Source of the DNA: Cohnella kolymensis
Lineage (GTDB): Bacteria; Bacillota; Bacilli; Paenibacillales; Paenibacillaceae
DNA: 64,000 nt
NCBI RefSeq assembly: GCF_000829465.1
Contig: NZ_JXAL01000001.1
Span: forward strand, 310,001-374,000
Reading direction: 5' to 3'
The notes below the pieces were generated by a model. The model was not told the DNA's origin and made no database searches. It was given only the letters and a program-made list of their open reading frames with translations. Shown in pieces: positions 17,307 to 27,835 of the stretch (position 1 is the first letter of the stretch; every line of letters starts with the position of its first letter). Position numbers and translations under genes: made by a program.

Positions 17307-17421
17307 GTATGCCCTCCAAACTAAAAAGAAAATCGCAAATCCGCTACTCCAAAATAACTTTCACGGACCGTGATGACTATAGGTACAAGCGACCATTTTT
17401 CCTTAAAAAAATGTACCCTTT

Positions 17422-18432
17422 TTAGAGAAGGAACAAACTGAGGACGTAATAGCATAGCGCAGCCAGAATGGAAACCGCGGGAATCGTAATGACCCAGGTC
17501 AGAACGATTCTTCCTGCCATACCCCACCTGACAGCGGAAAATTTCTTGGCGGATCCCACGCCGAGAATGGACGATGTGATGACGTGCGTGGTACTAACCG
17601 GAAGCCCGGTGAGCGTAGCGCCCAGAATAACGGAAGCCGATCCCAAATCCGCGGAAAAGCCGTTAATCGGTTCTATTTTGAATATTTTGGTTCCCATCGT
17701 TTTAATGATTTTCCATCCGCCTACGGAAGTTCCCAAAGCCATTGCAAGAGCGGCAGCAATCTTAACCCAGAGAGGAATATCCATGTCCGTCTGAACCTTG
17801 GCCGCCACCAGCGCGAGCGTAATGATTCCCATCGCCTTTTGCGCGTCGTTCGTTCCATGCGAGAACGCTTGGAAAGCTGCCGTCAGAACCTGCCCGCCGC
17901 GGAACGCTTTGTTCAATTGATGGGGGCTTGCATTGGCAAATATCTGCTTGAGAATAAACATGATAACGAAGCCGATCGCAAAAGCGATAAACGGTGAAAG
18001 AATGAGCCCTTTAACGACACTTGTAAAACCTTCAGGATCGATGCCTCCCCAGCCTAGAGCGGCAACGCCTGCTCCTGCCAGCGCCCCAATGAGAGCATGG
18101 GACGATGAAGAAGGAATCCCGAACCACCACGTGATCAGGTTCCAAATAATGGCCGCACACAAAGTCGCGATAACGATCGTCAAGCCTTGTTCAGGCACTT
18201 CAAGCTTGAAAGGATTCACGATCTTCTCGCCGACTGTCTTGGCTACGCCGGTGAACATAAGCGCTCCGACCAGGTTCATGACCGCCGCAAGGATAATGGC
18301 TCTGCGAGGCGTAAGCGCGCGCGTCGACACCGACGTGGCGATGGCGTTAGCCGTATCGTGAAACCCGTTAATGAAGTCAAAGCCGAGCGCAAGCACTACG
18401 ATAACAACAACTAACCACATGATATAATCCAT
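17422..18432 (-). CDS. pit: Low-affinity inorganic phosphate transporter, PiT family
   Basis: A protein of 336 residues with about ten membrane spans. Both PHO4 signatures are present: GFDFINGFHDTANAIAT (residues 18-34) and FSHGTNDAQKAMGIITLAL, plus the middle WWFGIPSSSSHALIGALAGAG and the later GLPVSTTHVITSSILGVG. It carries phosphate, often as a metal-phosphate complex, driven by protons or sodium. The DUF47 gene 30 bases upstream is its usual partner and they form an operon. Confidence 0.94.
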   Translation of the reverse strand: MDYIMWLVVVIVVLALGFDFINGFHDTANAIATSVSTRALTPRRAIILAAVMNLVGALMFTGVAKTVGEKIVNPFKLEVPEQGLTIVIATLCAAIIWNLITWWFGIPSSSSHALIGALAGAGVAALGWGGIDPEGFTSVVKGLILSPFIAFAIGFVIMFILKQIFANASPHQLNKAFRGGQVLTAAFQAFSHGTNDAQKAMGIITLALVAAKVQTDMDIPLWVKIAAALAMALGTSVGGWKIIKTMGTKIFKIEPINGFSADLGSASVILGATLTGLPVSTTHVITSSILGVGSAKKFSAVRWGMAGRIVLTWVITIPAVSILAALCYYVLSLFLL

Positions 18433-18462
18433 TGTATTCTGTTCAGTCCCCGCCCGCGCCGA

Positions 18463-19077
18463 TTAAGAATTGCGCATGATTATGGATTGCAGCGTGTTGG
18501 CGACATCCTCACAGGAGTCTGTCGTTTCTTCAAGTCTTTCATACACTTCTTTGTATTTGATCAACTCGATCGGATCCTTAACGTTCTGGAACAAACTCTT
18601 GATACCTTGGCGCAGCAGATCGTCGCCTTCGTTCTCAAGCTCGTTGAGCTTCACGCAGTGCGGCTGAATAGCGAGCAGCTTCTTCTGCGTCAGCAAGTAC
18701 ACCGCGGATTTGATTTCAATGGCACTGCGGCGCAGCACATCACCGAATTTACGGATAATAGGATCTGTCTTTGTAAGTTGGTACATATCGAACCGCGATG
18801 CACAAGCCTCTATTCCGTCCAGAACGTCATCCAGCTTCTTGATGAGATCCATTATATCTTCCCGTTCGATCGGGGTTATGAAAGTTTTGTTAAGCTCTGT
18901 CAAAATAACATGAGTAAACCTGTCGCCCTGATGCTCGAACTCCTTCATTTCTTTGGTGAATGCAGCGACATCCGGCAAGTCGGCGTTCACAGCCGTTGCA
19001 AAGCGGTCTACCGCTTCTGTGATGACATCTGCCATCTGTTCGAGCGTTTTAAAAAAAATGTCTTTTTTTCGGAACAC
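18463..19077 (-). CDS. DUF47/PhoU-like PiT accessory protein
   Basis: A protein of 204 residues, all helical, with the PhoU-like two-bundle pattern: KEMKEFEHQGDRFTHVILTEL, TPIEREDIMDLIKKLDDVLDGIEA, NELENEGDDLLRQGIKSLF and YERLEETTDSCEDVANTL. The E/D-x2-GD motifs bind metal in PhoU. Members sit before pit genes and are thought to control the transporter. It is the first gene of the pair. 19078-19241 upstream holds no gene. Confidence 0.92.
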   Translation of the reverse strand: MFRKKDIFFKTLEQMADVITEAVDRFATAVNADLPDVAAFTKEMKEFEHQGDRFTHVILTELNKTFITPIEREDIMDLIKKLDDVLDGIEACASRFDMYQLTKTDPIIRKFGDVLRRSAIEIKSAVYLLTQKKLLAIQPHCVKLNELENEGDDLLRQGIKSLFQNVKDPIELIKYKEVYERLEETTDSCEDVANTLQSIIMRNS

Positions 19078-19241
19078 GGATAGCCCTTCTTTCCCGATTA
19101 GATGACTTGTTTACAGAAAACCCTGACTTTCGAACCATCCTATATTATCACAGGCAGGACAACTATGGTATAGGTGCCAGATCTCACATGCAACATTTTT
19201 TTAATGTACCCGCAGCGTATATTTGATAACCAATATTGATG

Positions 19242-20317
19242 TTAATGATACGTGAGATGCTCGGTCAACGGCTCCGAATCCGGCACCACATGATAGTAAG
19301 TGACGCCCGGCAGGAAAGGCAGTTCCTTCCCGTTCTTCATCAGACGGACGACGTCGCCTTCACGATGCTCCCACTGACATGGGATCGCTTTACCGTTCTG
19401 CATCAGAACCGCTTCGCCGCCGCTCTTCATATCGACTTCCAGACGGCCCTTGTCATCTTGTATGACGTGTTTGGTCGACAAAACGACGAGATTAGCGGCA
19501 GTCAGCTGCTCGTTATTGTTCTTGTCGATGTGAGGCTTTCCGTTGATGGATCTCGCGTATACGGCTTTGGAGCTGTCGTACGTGTAGGATACCTTGTAAT
19601 CGGCCTGCAAAAATTTGATTTCGACTTGGGTCGCCGCAGGCGCATTCATCAATTCCGGCGGCTGCTTGTCAAAGTTCAGCTCCGGCATGACGGCTGTGTT
19701 CGCGTATTTGCGTTTCTCCGCTCCGGCCCGCAGTTTCTCCAAAGTGGAATAAACATTGTGCGGAGCCTTGCGCGACTTGTCTCTATAAAAAAACTGCCCG
19801 GCATTCGTGATTTCATCCAGGTCTTCCTTGTGCTGCCGCTGCAGGATGGCGAAGCGTCGTTGCTTGCACCCGCATGAACGAGCACCCCGCTGTAGAACTC
19901 GCCTACTTCAATGAAATAGGGACGAATGCTGCGAATCGGTCCGATCGGGTCCGTGAATTCCTTGCTCTGGAAAACCGCGACAAAACGCGTTATACCGCCC
20001 TCGGCAAGCAGCTCCCACACGGTATCGGCCTGCGTCATGCCTGACTGCGGGCGCGCTTTGGAAAAGTTGTTGATCATGACGGAAAATGGCCGGTTGTTCA
20101 CTTCTTGCTCGACGGGCTGTCCGGTTAATGGAGCGAGGAAAGATACTGTCGGCGCGGGTGTTTCACTATGGGATGCGGAACTGCTCGGAGTGGAAGATGG
20201 ACTAGAAGATGCCTGAGCGGGCCTGTTCTGAGATTCGGAACCGCATGCGGTCACTGCGGTTAAACTGAGCGCTAACGTAAATACAGCTAACTTCTTAAAA
20301 CTCGAGTATTGCTTCAA
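19242..20317 (-). CDS. YerB-like DUF3048 lipoprotein, frameshifted
   Basis: TTG start at 20317 behind GGAGGG. The signal peptide KQYSSFKKLAVFTLALS ends in the lipobox LTAVTACGS. A Ser/Pro/Thr-rich linker follows, then the DUF3048 domain (FLAPLTGQPV, RPFSVMINNFSKARPQSG, DTVWELLAEGGITRFVAVF, SIRPYFIEVGEFY, HAGASNDA). There the frame breaks (near 19851-19857, one base short). The next frame goes on with FAILQRQHKEDLDEITNAG, FFYRDKSRKAPHNVYSTLEK and the C-terminal domain to YHVVPDSEPL. It is anchored outside the membrane; molecular role unknown. The full protein would be about 358 residues. Confidence 0.85.
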
Positions 20318-20415
20318 TACGACAATCCCTCCGTAAACTTTCATATATTCTCTCCCATTAAAACACATGTTGTACAGCTTGTCTTGGTACCTTCGACATA
20401 TGTAAAAGCACACAG

Positions 20416-20446
20416 CAAAAAACCGCCAAAGCCCGGGCTCTAGCGG
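20416..20446 (-). terminator. Terminator after the hydrolase gene
   Basis: Minus-strand RNA pairs CCGCUAGAGC with GCUUUGGCGG (G-U allowed) around CCGG, followed by UUUUUUGC. Confidence 0.8.
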
Positions 20447-20469
20447 ATTATTGTGCGCTTATTCGGCAT

Positions 20470-21291
20470 TTAGATGCTCCAATGCTGCCAGTCTTGCTGC
20501 CGTTGCCGGTGGCTGCCCAGCCACTCCAGCGTCGATTGTATCAATTCTTCTTTATGTTTGCCGTGGGTGTAGGTATGGTCCGCTTGAAAAATGATGTTCT
20601 TATCACAATGTCCCTCGCCCCGCTGCCAGAACGTTTTTTCTAATAAGAAGCTGTAATCCGGAGGTACCGCATCATCCGATGTGCCGTGAGCGATAAACAC
20701 GTCTCCAAGAAACTTCGAAGCTTGTTGGAACGGCTGATGCTCTTGCAGAGACTCGAAAAACGGAGGCTTCAACCGGTACCCCTGGTAATCGGCCTCGCCT
20801 TTGCTAATCGTCTCATCATAGATATCGCGGCCTACAATTCTTACGAGATCCGCAAAAGGATACCCTACCGGCGACCACAACGCCAGCGATTTTACCCGCC
20901 GATCCTTCGCCGCCGTCAGCAGAGCAACCGCCCCGCCCAAACTGTGTCCCAGCAGCGTAACTCTGCACGGATCAACACAGTCCAGACTCAATCCATAATC
21001 GAGCACTGAACGCGTCTGTGCCATCATCGAATCTATGCCATGATCGCCGTACACCCCTTGACTCTCGCCGCAACCCGCGTAGTCGAAGCGGATCACGAGA
21101 TAGCCTTGTTCTGCCATTTGTCTGGCCGCAAGCACAAAAAGTCGATTAACCCCGACCCGGCTGCCCACAAACCCATGGCAAATGACGATCAACGGCATTT
21201 TTTGTTCCGGTGTATGACCTTCCTGCGAAGGATAGTGAATGGTGGCTGCAAGGGCTAAGTCCTCGTGTCTGATCGTGAATGGTCTTTCCAT
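20470..21291 (-). CDS. Alpha/beta-hydrolase, putative esterase
   Basis: A protein of 273 residues. Hydrolase fold with oxyanion part VICHGFVGS, nucleophile elbow LLGHSLGGAVAL, acid in FIAHGTSDDAVPPD, and histidine in QADHTYTHGKHKEEL. The layout resembles cinnamoyl/feruloyl esterases and dienelactone-hydrolase-like proteins; substrate not predictable. No lipid signal or membrane span. It lies downstream of purD on the same strand but 148 bases away, with its own terminator. Confidence 0.87.
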   Translation of the reverse strand: MERPFTIRHEDLALAATIHYPSQEGHTPEQKMPLIVICHGFVGSRVGVNRLFVLAARQMAEQGYLVIRFDYAGCGESQGVYGDHGIDSMMAQTRSVLDYGLSLDCVDPCRVTLLGHSLGGAVALLTAAKDRRVKSLALWSPVGYPFADLVRIVGRDIYDETISKGEADYQGYRLKPPFFESLQEHQPFQQASKFLGDVFIAHGTSDDAVPPDYSFLLEKTFWQRGEGHCDKNIIFQADHTYTHGKHKEELIQSTLEWLGSHRQRQQDWQHWSI

Positions 21292-21439
21292 GGCAAGGCC
21301 CCCCTCAAGATGTTATTCCCATTAATTCCGATGTAATTAGTATGAATTAAGAATAACATCGGTGGGAGGCTTCTGTCAACTTGGGTGCCTGCCTGGTAAG
21401 TGACAGGATTATCGGTGGTTAGATCCGGGCGGGCATTGG

Positions 21440-22698
21440 TTATTGCAGAGCCTTCGCGGCAATGTCGGTACGATTTTGCTTTCCAAGGAACACGATGCGT
21501 TCAGCGGCGCGATAGGCTTGCTTGCGAGCTTCGGTCAGGTCGGCACCGAGGCCGACAATTCCCAGCACGCGTCCGCCGTTAGTCACGATGTTCCCGTTGG
21601 CCACTGCCGTTCCAGCGTGGAAAATGAGAGCATCGTTCACTTGTTGCAGCCCTTCGATTACGCGGCCTTTAGGGTAACTACCGGGATAGCCTTCGGAGGC
21701 GAGCACCACGCACACGGCAGCTTCCTCACTCCAAGTAATATCGATTTCGTTAAGAGTTCCGTGTAATGAGGCTAGGATGATATCCAGCAGGTCCGTCTTG
21801 AGTCGCGGCAGTACCACCTGGGTTTCCGGATCTCCGAAACGCGCATTGAATTCGATCGTTCTCGGTCCTTCTTTGGTTATCATCAACCCGGCAAAAAGCA
21901 CTCCGCGGAACGGACGGCCTTCGGCCACCATTGCGCGTGCCGTCGGTTTAATGATGTTCTCTGTGGACTCGTCGATGATCGATTGCGGAATGTGTGGTAG
22001 CGGCGAATAGGTGCCCATGCCGCCTGTATTCGGGCCTTTGTCTCCGTCGAATACCGGCTTATGATCCTGCGCCGGTGCCATCGCCCGAACCGTTTCCCCA
22101 TCAACGAAGGCCAGAATGGACATCTCCTGCCCCTCCAGGAATTGTTCGATCACCACTTTATCCCCTGCGGCGCCAAAGGACTTGTCCACCATTGTTTCCT
22201 GCAAGGCCTTATTGGCTTCCTCCCGGGTATAGCATACCGTTACTCCTTTGCCGGCGGCCAACCCGTCCGCTTTAATGACGATAGGCAGCGTTTGCCGATC
22301 CAGATACTTTTGCGCCGCTTGGTAGTCTGTGAACGTCTCGTATTGAGCAGTCGGAATATTGTATTTGCGTAGCAGGTTCTTCATGAAGATTTTGCTGCCT
22401 TCGATCTCCGCGGCATTCTTGCGCGGGCCATAGATGGGAATGTGCGCAGCTCGAACTCGTCCACAATACCCGCCGCCAACGGATCGTCGGGTCCTACAAC
22501 CACGAGATCGATCGCCGTATCCTTCGCAAATTGTACCAACCTGCCGAATTCCATCTCGCCGATATCTACATTTTCAGCCAGCTGAGCCGTTCCGGCATTG
22601 CCGGGCGCACAATAAATCCGCCGCACCTTCTCACTCCGTTTCAGCGCCCAGATAATCGCATGCTCGCGCCCGCCCCGCCCGATGACGAGTATGTTCAA
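21440..22698 (-). CDS. purD: Phosphoribosylamine-glycine ligase, frameshifted
   Basis: TTG start at 22698 behind GGGAGG. The front reads NILVIGRGGREHAIIWAL and GPDDPLAAGIVDEFELR. After that one base is missing near 22441-22446, and the next frame resumes with IPIYGPRKNAAEIEGSK, FMKNLLRKYNIPTA, KADGLAAGKGV, FGDPETQVVLPRL and the C-terminal RTDIAAKALQ. It catalyses the second step of IMP synthesis (ATP-grasp enzyme). It is the last pur gene, 171 bases after purH with a repeat element between. Essential for purine prototrophy, so the shift may be a read error. Confidence 0.92.
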
Positions 22699-22746
22699 GA
22701 TGGCTTCCTCCCTTGCTTTCACTGTCTTGATGGCTTACAAAATTAA

Positions 22747-22853
22747 GTCGCTCAGAATTCCGCACACTCTGCCGATGCTCTTTTGCCGATATCCCTGTCG
22801 CTCAGAATCCCGCACGCTCTGCCGCGGCTGAGCGAAGGGGATATCGAGCAAAG
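22747..22853. repeat. Intergenic hairpin/tandem repeat (family A) in the purH-purD gap
   Basis: A direct repeat of about 50 bases (GTCGCTCAGAAT-CCGCAC at 22747 and again at 22797), then an inverted copy: CCGATATCCCTGTCGCTCAG (22785-22804) pairs with CTGAGCGAAGGGGATATCG (22828-22846). The same core occurs seven more times at 45769-46104. It would fold into a strong hairpin within the pur transcript, ahead of purD. Confidence 0.75.
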
Positions 22854-22869
22854 GCCGCAAAAACACGAG

Positions 22870-24417
22870 TTAGTGTTTGAAGTGGCGCACACCGGTGAGC
22901 ACCATAGCGATGTTGTTGGCGTTCGCGACTGCGATGGATTCTTCGTCTTTGATGGAGCCGCCCGGCTGAATGACAGCCGTGATGCCCGCTTTGGCGGCCA
23001 ACTCGAGCGTGTCGCCCATGGGGAAGAATGCGTCGGAAGCGAGCACTGCGCCTCGCGCTTTGTCTCCCGCCTGCTCGATGGCGATGCGGGCTGCGCCGAC
23101 GCGGTTCATCTGTCCTGCACCCACGCCGATCGTCATGTTGTCCCGGGCAAGAAGGATCGCGTTTGACTTCACATGCTTAACGACCTTCCAGCTGAACAGC
23201 AGCTGCTTCAGCTCTTCCTCGCTCGGAGCGCGGTTCGTTACAACCTTCAGGTCGGCAGCGGTCAAGCTGTGCACATCGCTTTGCTGTACGAGCATGCCGC
23301 CTTCAACGCTGGTGATCAGCCACTCGGAACGGCGCTGCCCCGCGGATGCCAGATCGCCGATACGCAGCAGGCGGATATTCTTTTTGCGCTGCAAGATTTC
23401 CAAAGCAGCCGGCTCGAAGTCCGGCGCAATGACGATTTCGAGGAAAATATCGTTCAAGCGTGCGGCAGTCTCCGCTCCGATCGTCCGATTGGCAGCAACG
23501 ATGCCGCCGAAGATCGAAGTGGGATCAGCCTCATAGGCTTTCACATACGCTTCGTCAATGTCCCGGCCAATGCCGACGCCGCAGGGATTCATATGCTTGA
23601 CCGCGACCACCGCCGGCTCGTCAAACTCTTTAACGATTGCCAGCGCCGCATTCGCGTCATTGATGTTATTGTAGGAAAGCTCCTTGCCGTGGAGCTGCTC
23701 CGCTGTCGTAATGTTTCCCGCAGAGGCCAGAGGCTTCCGGTAAAACGCCGCTTTCTGATGCGGGTTCTCTCCATAGCGGAGATCCTGCACTTTCTCGTAA
23801 GTGACGGTCAAGCTCTCAGGCAGCGGGTTCTCCAACTGCTCGGCAAAATAATCCGAGATCAGCGCATCATACGCGGAAGTGTGACGGAACACTTTGGCGG
23901 CCAGCCGTTTCCGGGTGTCCAAACCGGTATCCCCATCCCGCCGCAATTCTTCGAGCACACCGGCATAATCGCCCGCGTCTACCACTACAGTTACGAACGC
24001 GTGGTTTTTGGCCGCGGAACGGAGCATGGTCGGCCCGCCGATGTCGATATTCTCGATTGCATGTTCATAGCTCACATCCGGTTTCGATACCGTTTCTTTA
24101 AAAGGATATAAGTTCACGACCACAAGGTCGATATAGTCAAGGCCAAGTTGCTGCATTTGCTTCACATGCTCGGGTTCGTTACGAACGGCGAGCAGGCCGC
24201 TGTGTACGGCCGGATGCAGCGTTTTGACGCGTCCATCGAGAATTTCTGGAAATCCGGTAACCTCGGAAATGCCGATGACCGGCACGTTTTCCTTTTCCAG
24301 CAGCGTCTTGGTGCCGCCGGTTGAAATGATTTGTACACCCTGCTGCGCCAGCTCCCGGCAAAACTCTACAATCCCGGTCTTGTCCGATACGCTGACCAAA
24401 GCTCTTTTGATTGCCAC
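22870..24417 (-). CDS. purH: AICAR transformylase/IMP cyclohydrolase
   Basis: A protein of 515 residues from GTG 24417 (GGAGTGGG upstream). The N-terminal cyclohydrolase part shows [24 protein letters not shown] and ITEVTGFPE-like [20 protein letters not shown]. The C-terminal transformylase part has [27 protein letters not shown] (K-H of the active site), [10 protein letters not shown] and the end [11 protein letters not shown]. It does the last two steps to IMP. 20 bases after purN. Confidence 0.97.
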   Translation of the reverse strand: MAIKRALVSVSDKTGIVEFCRELAQQGVQIISTGGTKTLLEKENVPVIGISEVTGFPEILDGRVKTLHPAVHSGLLAVRNEPEHVKQMQQLGLDYIDLVVVNLYPFKETVSKPDVSYEHAIENIDIGGPTMLRSAAKNHAFVTVVVDAGDYAGVLEELRRDGDTGLDTRKRLAAKVFRHTSAYDALISDYFAEQLENPLPESLTVTYEKVQDLRYGENPHQKAAFYRKPLASAGNITTAEQLHGKELSYNNINDANAALAIVKEFDEPAVVAVKHMNPCGVGIGRDIDEAYVKAYEADPTSIFGGIVAANRTIGAETAARLNDIFLEIVIAPDFEPAALEILQRKKNIRLLRIGDLASAGQRRSEWLITSVEGGMLVQQSDVHSLTAADLKVVTNRAPSEEELKQLLFSWKVVKHVKSNAILLARDNMTIGVGAGQMNRVGAARIAIEQAGDKARGAVLASDAFFPMGDTLELAAKAGITAVIQPGGSIKDEESIAVANANNIAMVLTGVRHFKH

Positions 24418-24437
24418 AAATCCCACTCCGTTCGCTA

Positions 24438-25052
24438 TCAATTTGTGATCGTTACCTTGCGTCCGGTGACGGACACCTGTCCTTCGGCAATCCAGCCTAC
24501 CACCTTGGGCAAAAGCTCGTGCTCCACTCGATGAATGCGTGCTGCCAATGTTTCCTCTGAATCATTTTCCTCAACTTCAACAGCGTGTTGCGCGATAATC
24601 GGTCCCGTATCCATGCCTCCATCCACGAAATGAACGGTGACACCGGTTATTTTCACACCATATTCCAAAGCCTGTCCGATACCATTGATGCCCGGAAAAA
24701 CAGGAAGTAATGAGGGATGAATATTAATCATGCGCCCGCAGTAAGGCTCCACCAGGACGTCGGTGATAATTCGCATATAACCTGCCAAAACAATGAGATC
24801 GATTCGCTCACGTTCAAGCTTAGCGACAATTTCCCGCTCATAGTCTTCACGCGATGAATAGTCTTTGGGGCGGAACGTATAGGTTTCGATGTTAAAATGT
24901 TTCGCACGCTCCAGCACGTACGCGGACGGTTTGTCGCACACGACGAGTTCAATCGACGCGTTGATGCCCGTATCTCGTATGGCCTCGGCAAGCGCTTGAA
25001 AGTTGCTTCCGCTGCCGGAAGCGAACACAGCAATCCGCAAAGATGCGGTCAT
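24438..25052 (-). CDS. purN: Phosphoribosylglycinamide formyltransferase
   Basis: A protein of 204 residues of the folate-dependent type: [53 protein letters not shown] (catalytic N and H), [17 protein letters not shown] (catalytic D) and HRVEHELLP. It adds the formyl group to GAR. Its start overlaps the purM stop. Confidence 0.97.
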   Translation of the reverse strand: MTASLRIAVFASGSGSNFQALAEAIRDTGINASIELVVCDKPSAYVLERAKHFNIETYTFRPKDYSSREDYEREIVAKLERERIDLIVLAGYMRIITDVLVEPYCGRMINIHPSLLPVFPGINGIGQALEYGVKITGVTVHFVDGGMDTGPIIAQHAVEVEENDSEETLAARIHRVEHELLPKVVGWIAEGQVSVTGRKVTITN

Positions 25053-26095
25053 GGCAATTCCACACCCTCGAATGTCACAACTCGGCTGCCGTCTGTAACC
25101 GTACCGATCCGATATGCCTGCTCTCCCTGCTCCCGGGCTGCTGTCAATACTTGCTCAGCTTGCTCTTCAGGAACGACAAGCACCATGCCGATGCCCATGT
25201 TGAAAGTCGTAAACATGTCCCGATCGGAGATGCCGCCGGCTTGCTGCATCAGGCTGAAGATCGGAAGGACCGGCCATGCGCCGCGTTTGATGTCCACGTT
25301 CACGCCTTCGGGCAGCACGCGTGGTATATTTTCGATAAAGCCGCCGCCTGTAATATGCGCCATTCCTTTTACCGTAACCTTCTCCAGAAGCCGGAGAATT
25401 TGCTTCACATAGATGCGGGTCGGCTCGAGCAAAGTGTCGCCTAATGTCTTGCCTTTAAGCTCGGCAGGCGTCTCCGTCAAAGCATACCCTTTCTGTTCCA
25501 GCAGCAGCTTGCGCACCAGGGAAAATCCATTGGAGTGAACGCCGCTTGAAGCCAAGCCGATAACCGCATCTCCTCGCTGAATCGAGGACCCGTCGATCAC
25601 TTTGGGACGGTCTACGATGCCTACCGTAAATCCGGCGATATCGTACTCACCGTCCTGGTACATGCCCGGCATCTCGGCCGTTTCTCCGCCGATCAACGCG
25701 CAGCCGGCTTGTTCGCACCCGTCGGCCACACCTTTGACGATGGCTTCGATTTTCTCAGGCACGAGCTTGCCGCAAGCCAGATAGTCGAGGAAAAAGAGCG
25801 GCTCGGCTCCGGTTACGACGACATCGTTCACGCACATGGCGACGGCGTCGATGCCGATGGTGTCGTGCTTGTCCATGGCGAACGCGAGCTTCAGCTTGGT
25901 GCCGACACCGTCCGTGCCGCTGACCAGCACAGGCTCCTCATACTTGTCCTTGTTCAGGCTGAAAAGCCCGCCGAAACCGCCGAGCCCTGTGAGCACTTCG
26001 GGGCGGAAGGTCTTTTGGACGTGTTTTTTCATCCGGTCGACGGCTTCGTTGCCTGCGGCTATGTCGACGCCGGCTTGTTTGTATGCTTCGGACAT
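25049..26095 (-). CDS. purM: Phosphoribosylformylglycinamidine cyclo-ligase (AIR synthetase)
   Basis: A protein of 348 residues from the ATG at 26095 ([19 protein letters not shown]), the family start; a longer frame would run into the inverted repeat at 26169-26215. Motifs: [60 protein letters not shown] and [16 protein letters not shown]-dependent ring closure to AIR. It overlaps purN. Confidence 0.97.
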   Translation of the reverse strand: MSEAYKQAGVDIAAGNEAVDRMKKHVQKTFRPEVLTGLGGFGGLFSLNKDKYEEPVLVSGTDGVGTKLKLAFAMDKHDTIGIDAVAMCVNDVVVTGAEPLFFLDYLACGKLVPEKIEAIVKGVADGCEQAGCALIGGETAEMPGMYQDGEYDIAGFTVGIVDRPKVIDGSSIQRGDAVIGLASSGVHSNGFSLVRKLLLEQKGYALTETPAELKGKTLGDTLLEPTRIYVKQILRLLEKVTVKGMAHITGGGFIENIPRVLPEGVNVDIKRGAWPVLPIFSLMQQAGGISDRDMFTTFNMGIGMVLVVPEEQAEQVLTAAREQGEQAYRIGTVTDGSRVVTFEGVELP

Positions 26096-26168
26096 TTTAC
26101 GGATCAACTCCCTTTTCCGTTGCGCTGTAAATGCGGCTCCGTGAGCACCATCGGCTTCCACCGCTGTT

Positions 26169-26215
26169 GTATTCACGTGACCTGATTGATTGGCTGGAGG
26201 GGGTCACGTGAATAC
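26169..26215. repeat. Perfect 14-bp inverted repeat in the purF-purM gap
   Basis: GTATTCACGTGACC (26169-26182) and its exact complement (26202-26215) flank a 19-base loop. There is no T-run on either side, so it is not a normal terminator. It lies in the longest gap of the early operon (246 bases between purF stop and purM start). Confidence 0.85.
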
Positions 26216-26341
26216 AAAGGCGGCCGTTTCACTTTCCACCCGATGGTGCTCCCTCCGCCGCTTGCTGGCACATCATCTCATTGTAAAACCACACGCATAA
26301 ACGGCGTCGCCAAGATTGGCAACTCGTTAATTTTATATTCG

Positions 26342-27809
26342 TTAGTCGCAGCCGCAGGTGATTTTGGCGTCTGGGAAATCTACGGGGGTCGGGTAGTCAC
26401 GGTCGAAGCAGCCCATACATAGGCCGCGGTTGATTTCGCCATCGTGACCGCCGATTGCTTCGACTAGACCTGGCTTGCTCAGGAAGTAGAGAGAGTCCGC
26501 GTTGATGGCTTGGCGGATTTGCTCGACTGTCTTGCTGGATGCAATCAGGTCATCCGTGTTCGGCGTGTCGATGCCGTAGTAGCAGGGATTCATGAACGGA
26601 GGCGACGTGATGCGCACATGCACCTCGAGGGCGCCGGCTTCGCGTAGCAGATTCACGATCCGCAGCGAAGTCGTTCCGCGCACGATGGAATCGTCGATCA
26701 TGACGACTTTTTTCCCTTCCACGACTTTGCGCACGGCGGACAGCTTCATTTTGACCCCTTTTTCACGCAGCTCTTGGGAGGGCTGGATGAAAGTACGGCC
26801 AGTATACTTGTTCTTAATAAGTCCGAGCTCGTACGGAATGCCTGTTTGCTCCGCGTAGCCGATCGCGGCCGAGATGCTGGAATCCGGCACACCCGTAACA
26901 ATATCCGCATCGATAAAAGACTCCTGAGCCAGTCGCTGGCCCATCCTTTTGCGCGAAGAGTGCAGGTTGATTCCGTTGATGTCGCTGTCCGGGCGGGCAA
27001 AATAAATGTATTCCATCGCGCACACAGCCCGGCGTTCCATCTGCGCAAACCTCTCTTCATGCAGTCCGTTCTGATCGAGCACCAGCAGCTCGCCAGGCTG
27101 TACATCGCGCACATATTGCGCACCGATCGTCTCAAGCGCGCACGATTCGGATGCGAAAATGTATGCTTCACCCAGCCGGCCCATGACAAGCGGACGAAGG
27201 CCGTGCGGGTCACAGGCTGCAATCAGCCGGTCTTTGGTCAGAATCAAAAAAGCGAAGCCCCCGATCAGCCTTGAGAAAGCATCCTTCACCGCCTCGACCA
27301 AATCCTTCGGCGAGCGCGCGATCAGATGCGCAATGACTTCGGTGTCGCTGCTCGTCTGAAAAAATCGAGCCGCTGTCCTCCAGCTCCTTGCGTATAGAAG
27401 GCTCGTTCACGAGATTGCCGTTCGTGGCAACCGCCAGGTCGCCGCCGCGGTATTTGAAGACGAGCGGCTGCGCATTCGCAAGCTGGCTTGCGCCGGACGT
27501 CGAATACCGGACGTGGCCGATCGCCCGATCGCCCGTCAATGCTTCCAGGCGGTCGCGCTCGAACACTTCTTTCACAAGGCCCATTCCGCGATGATAGTGG
27601 AACGCTTCCTTGTCCGACGTGCAGATTCCGCAGCTTTCCTCACCCCGATGCTGCAGCGCATGCAAACCGTAGTAAGACAAGCTGGCGGCATCGGGATGGC
27701 CGAACACGCCGAACACGCCGCACTCCTCTTTTAATTTGTCAAATATAGAGTCGCGGCCGCCGGCGCCCTCGTTGTAATAGTCTCCGGTCCAGAAGCGTTC
27801 CACTGCCAT
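26342..27809 (-). CDS. purF: Amidophosphoribosyltransferase, frameshifted
   Basis: N-terminal glutaminase part with a short propeptide before EECGVFGVFGHPDAA (the cysteine after processing is the nucleophile), HRGEESCGI and GHVRYSTSGAS. After SIRKELEDSGSIF the frame is off by one because of a sixth A in 27359-27364. The next frame gives QTSSDTEVIAHLIARS, the phosphoribosyl-binding VVMIDDSIVRGTTS, GIDTPN and cluster-type cysteines near the end (LCMGCFDRDYP, ITCGCD). It commits PRPP to purine synthesis. The start is uncertain: ATG 27809, or the GTG six bases later. Very likely a read error, since all partners are intact. Confidence 0.93.
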
Positions 27810-27835
27810 CCCCCCGTTCGCTGATCTCGCTGTCA

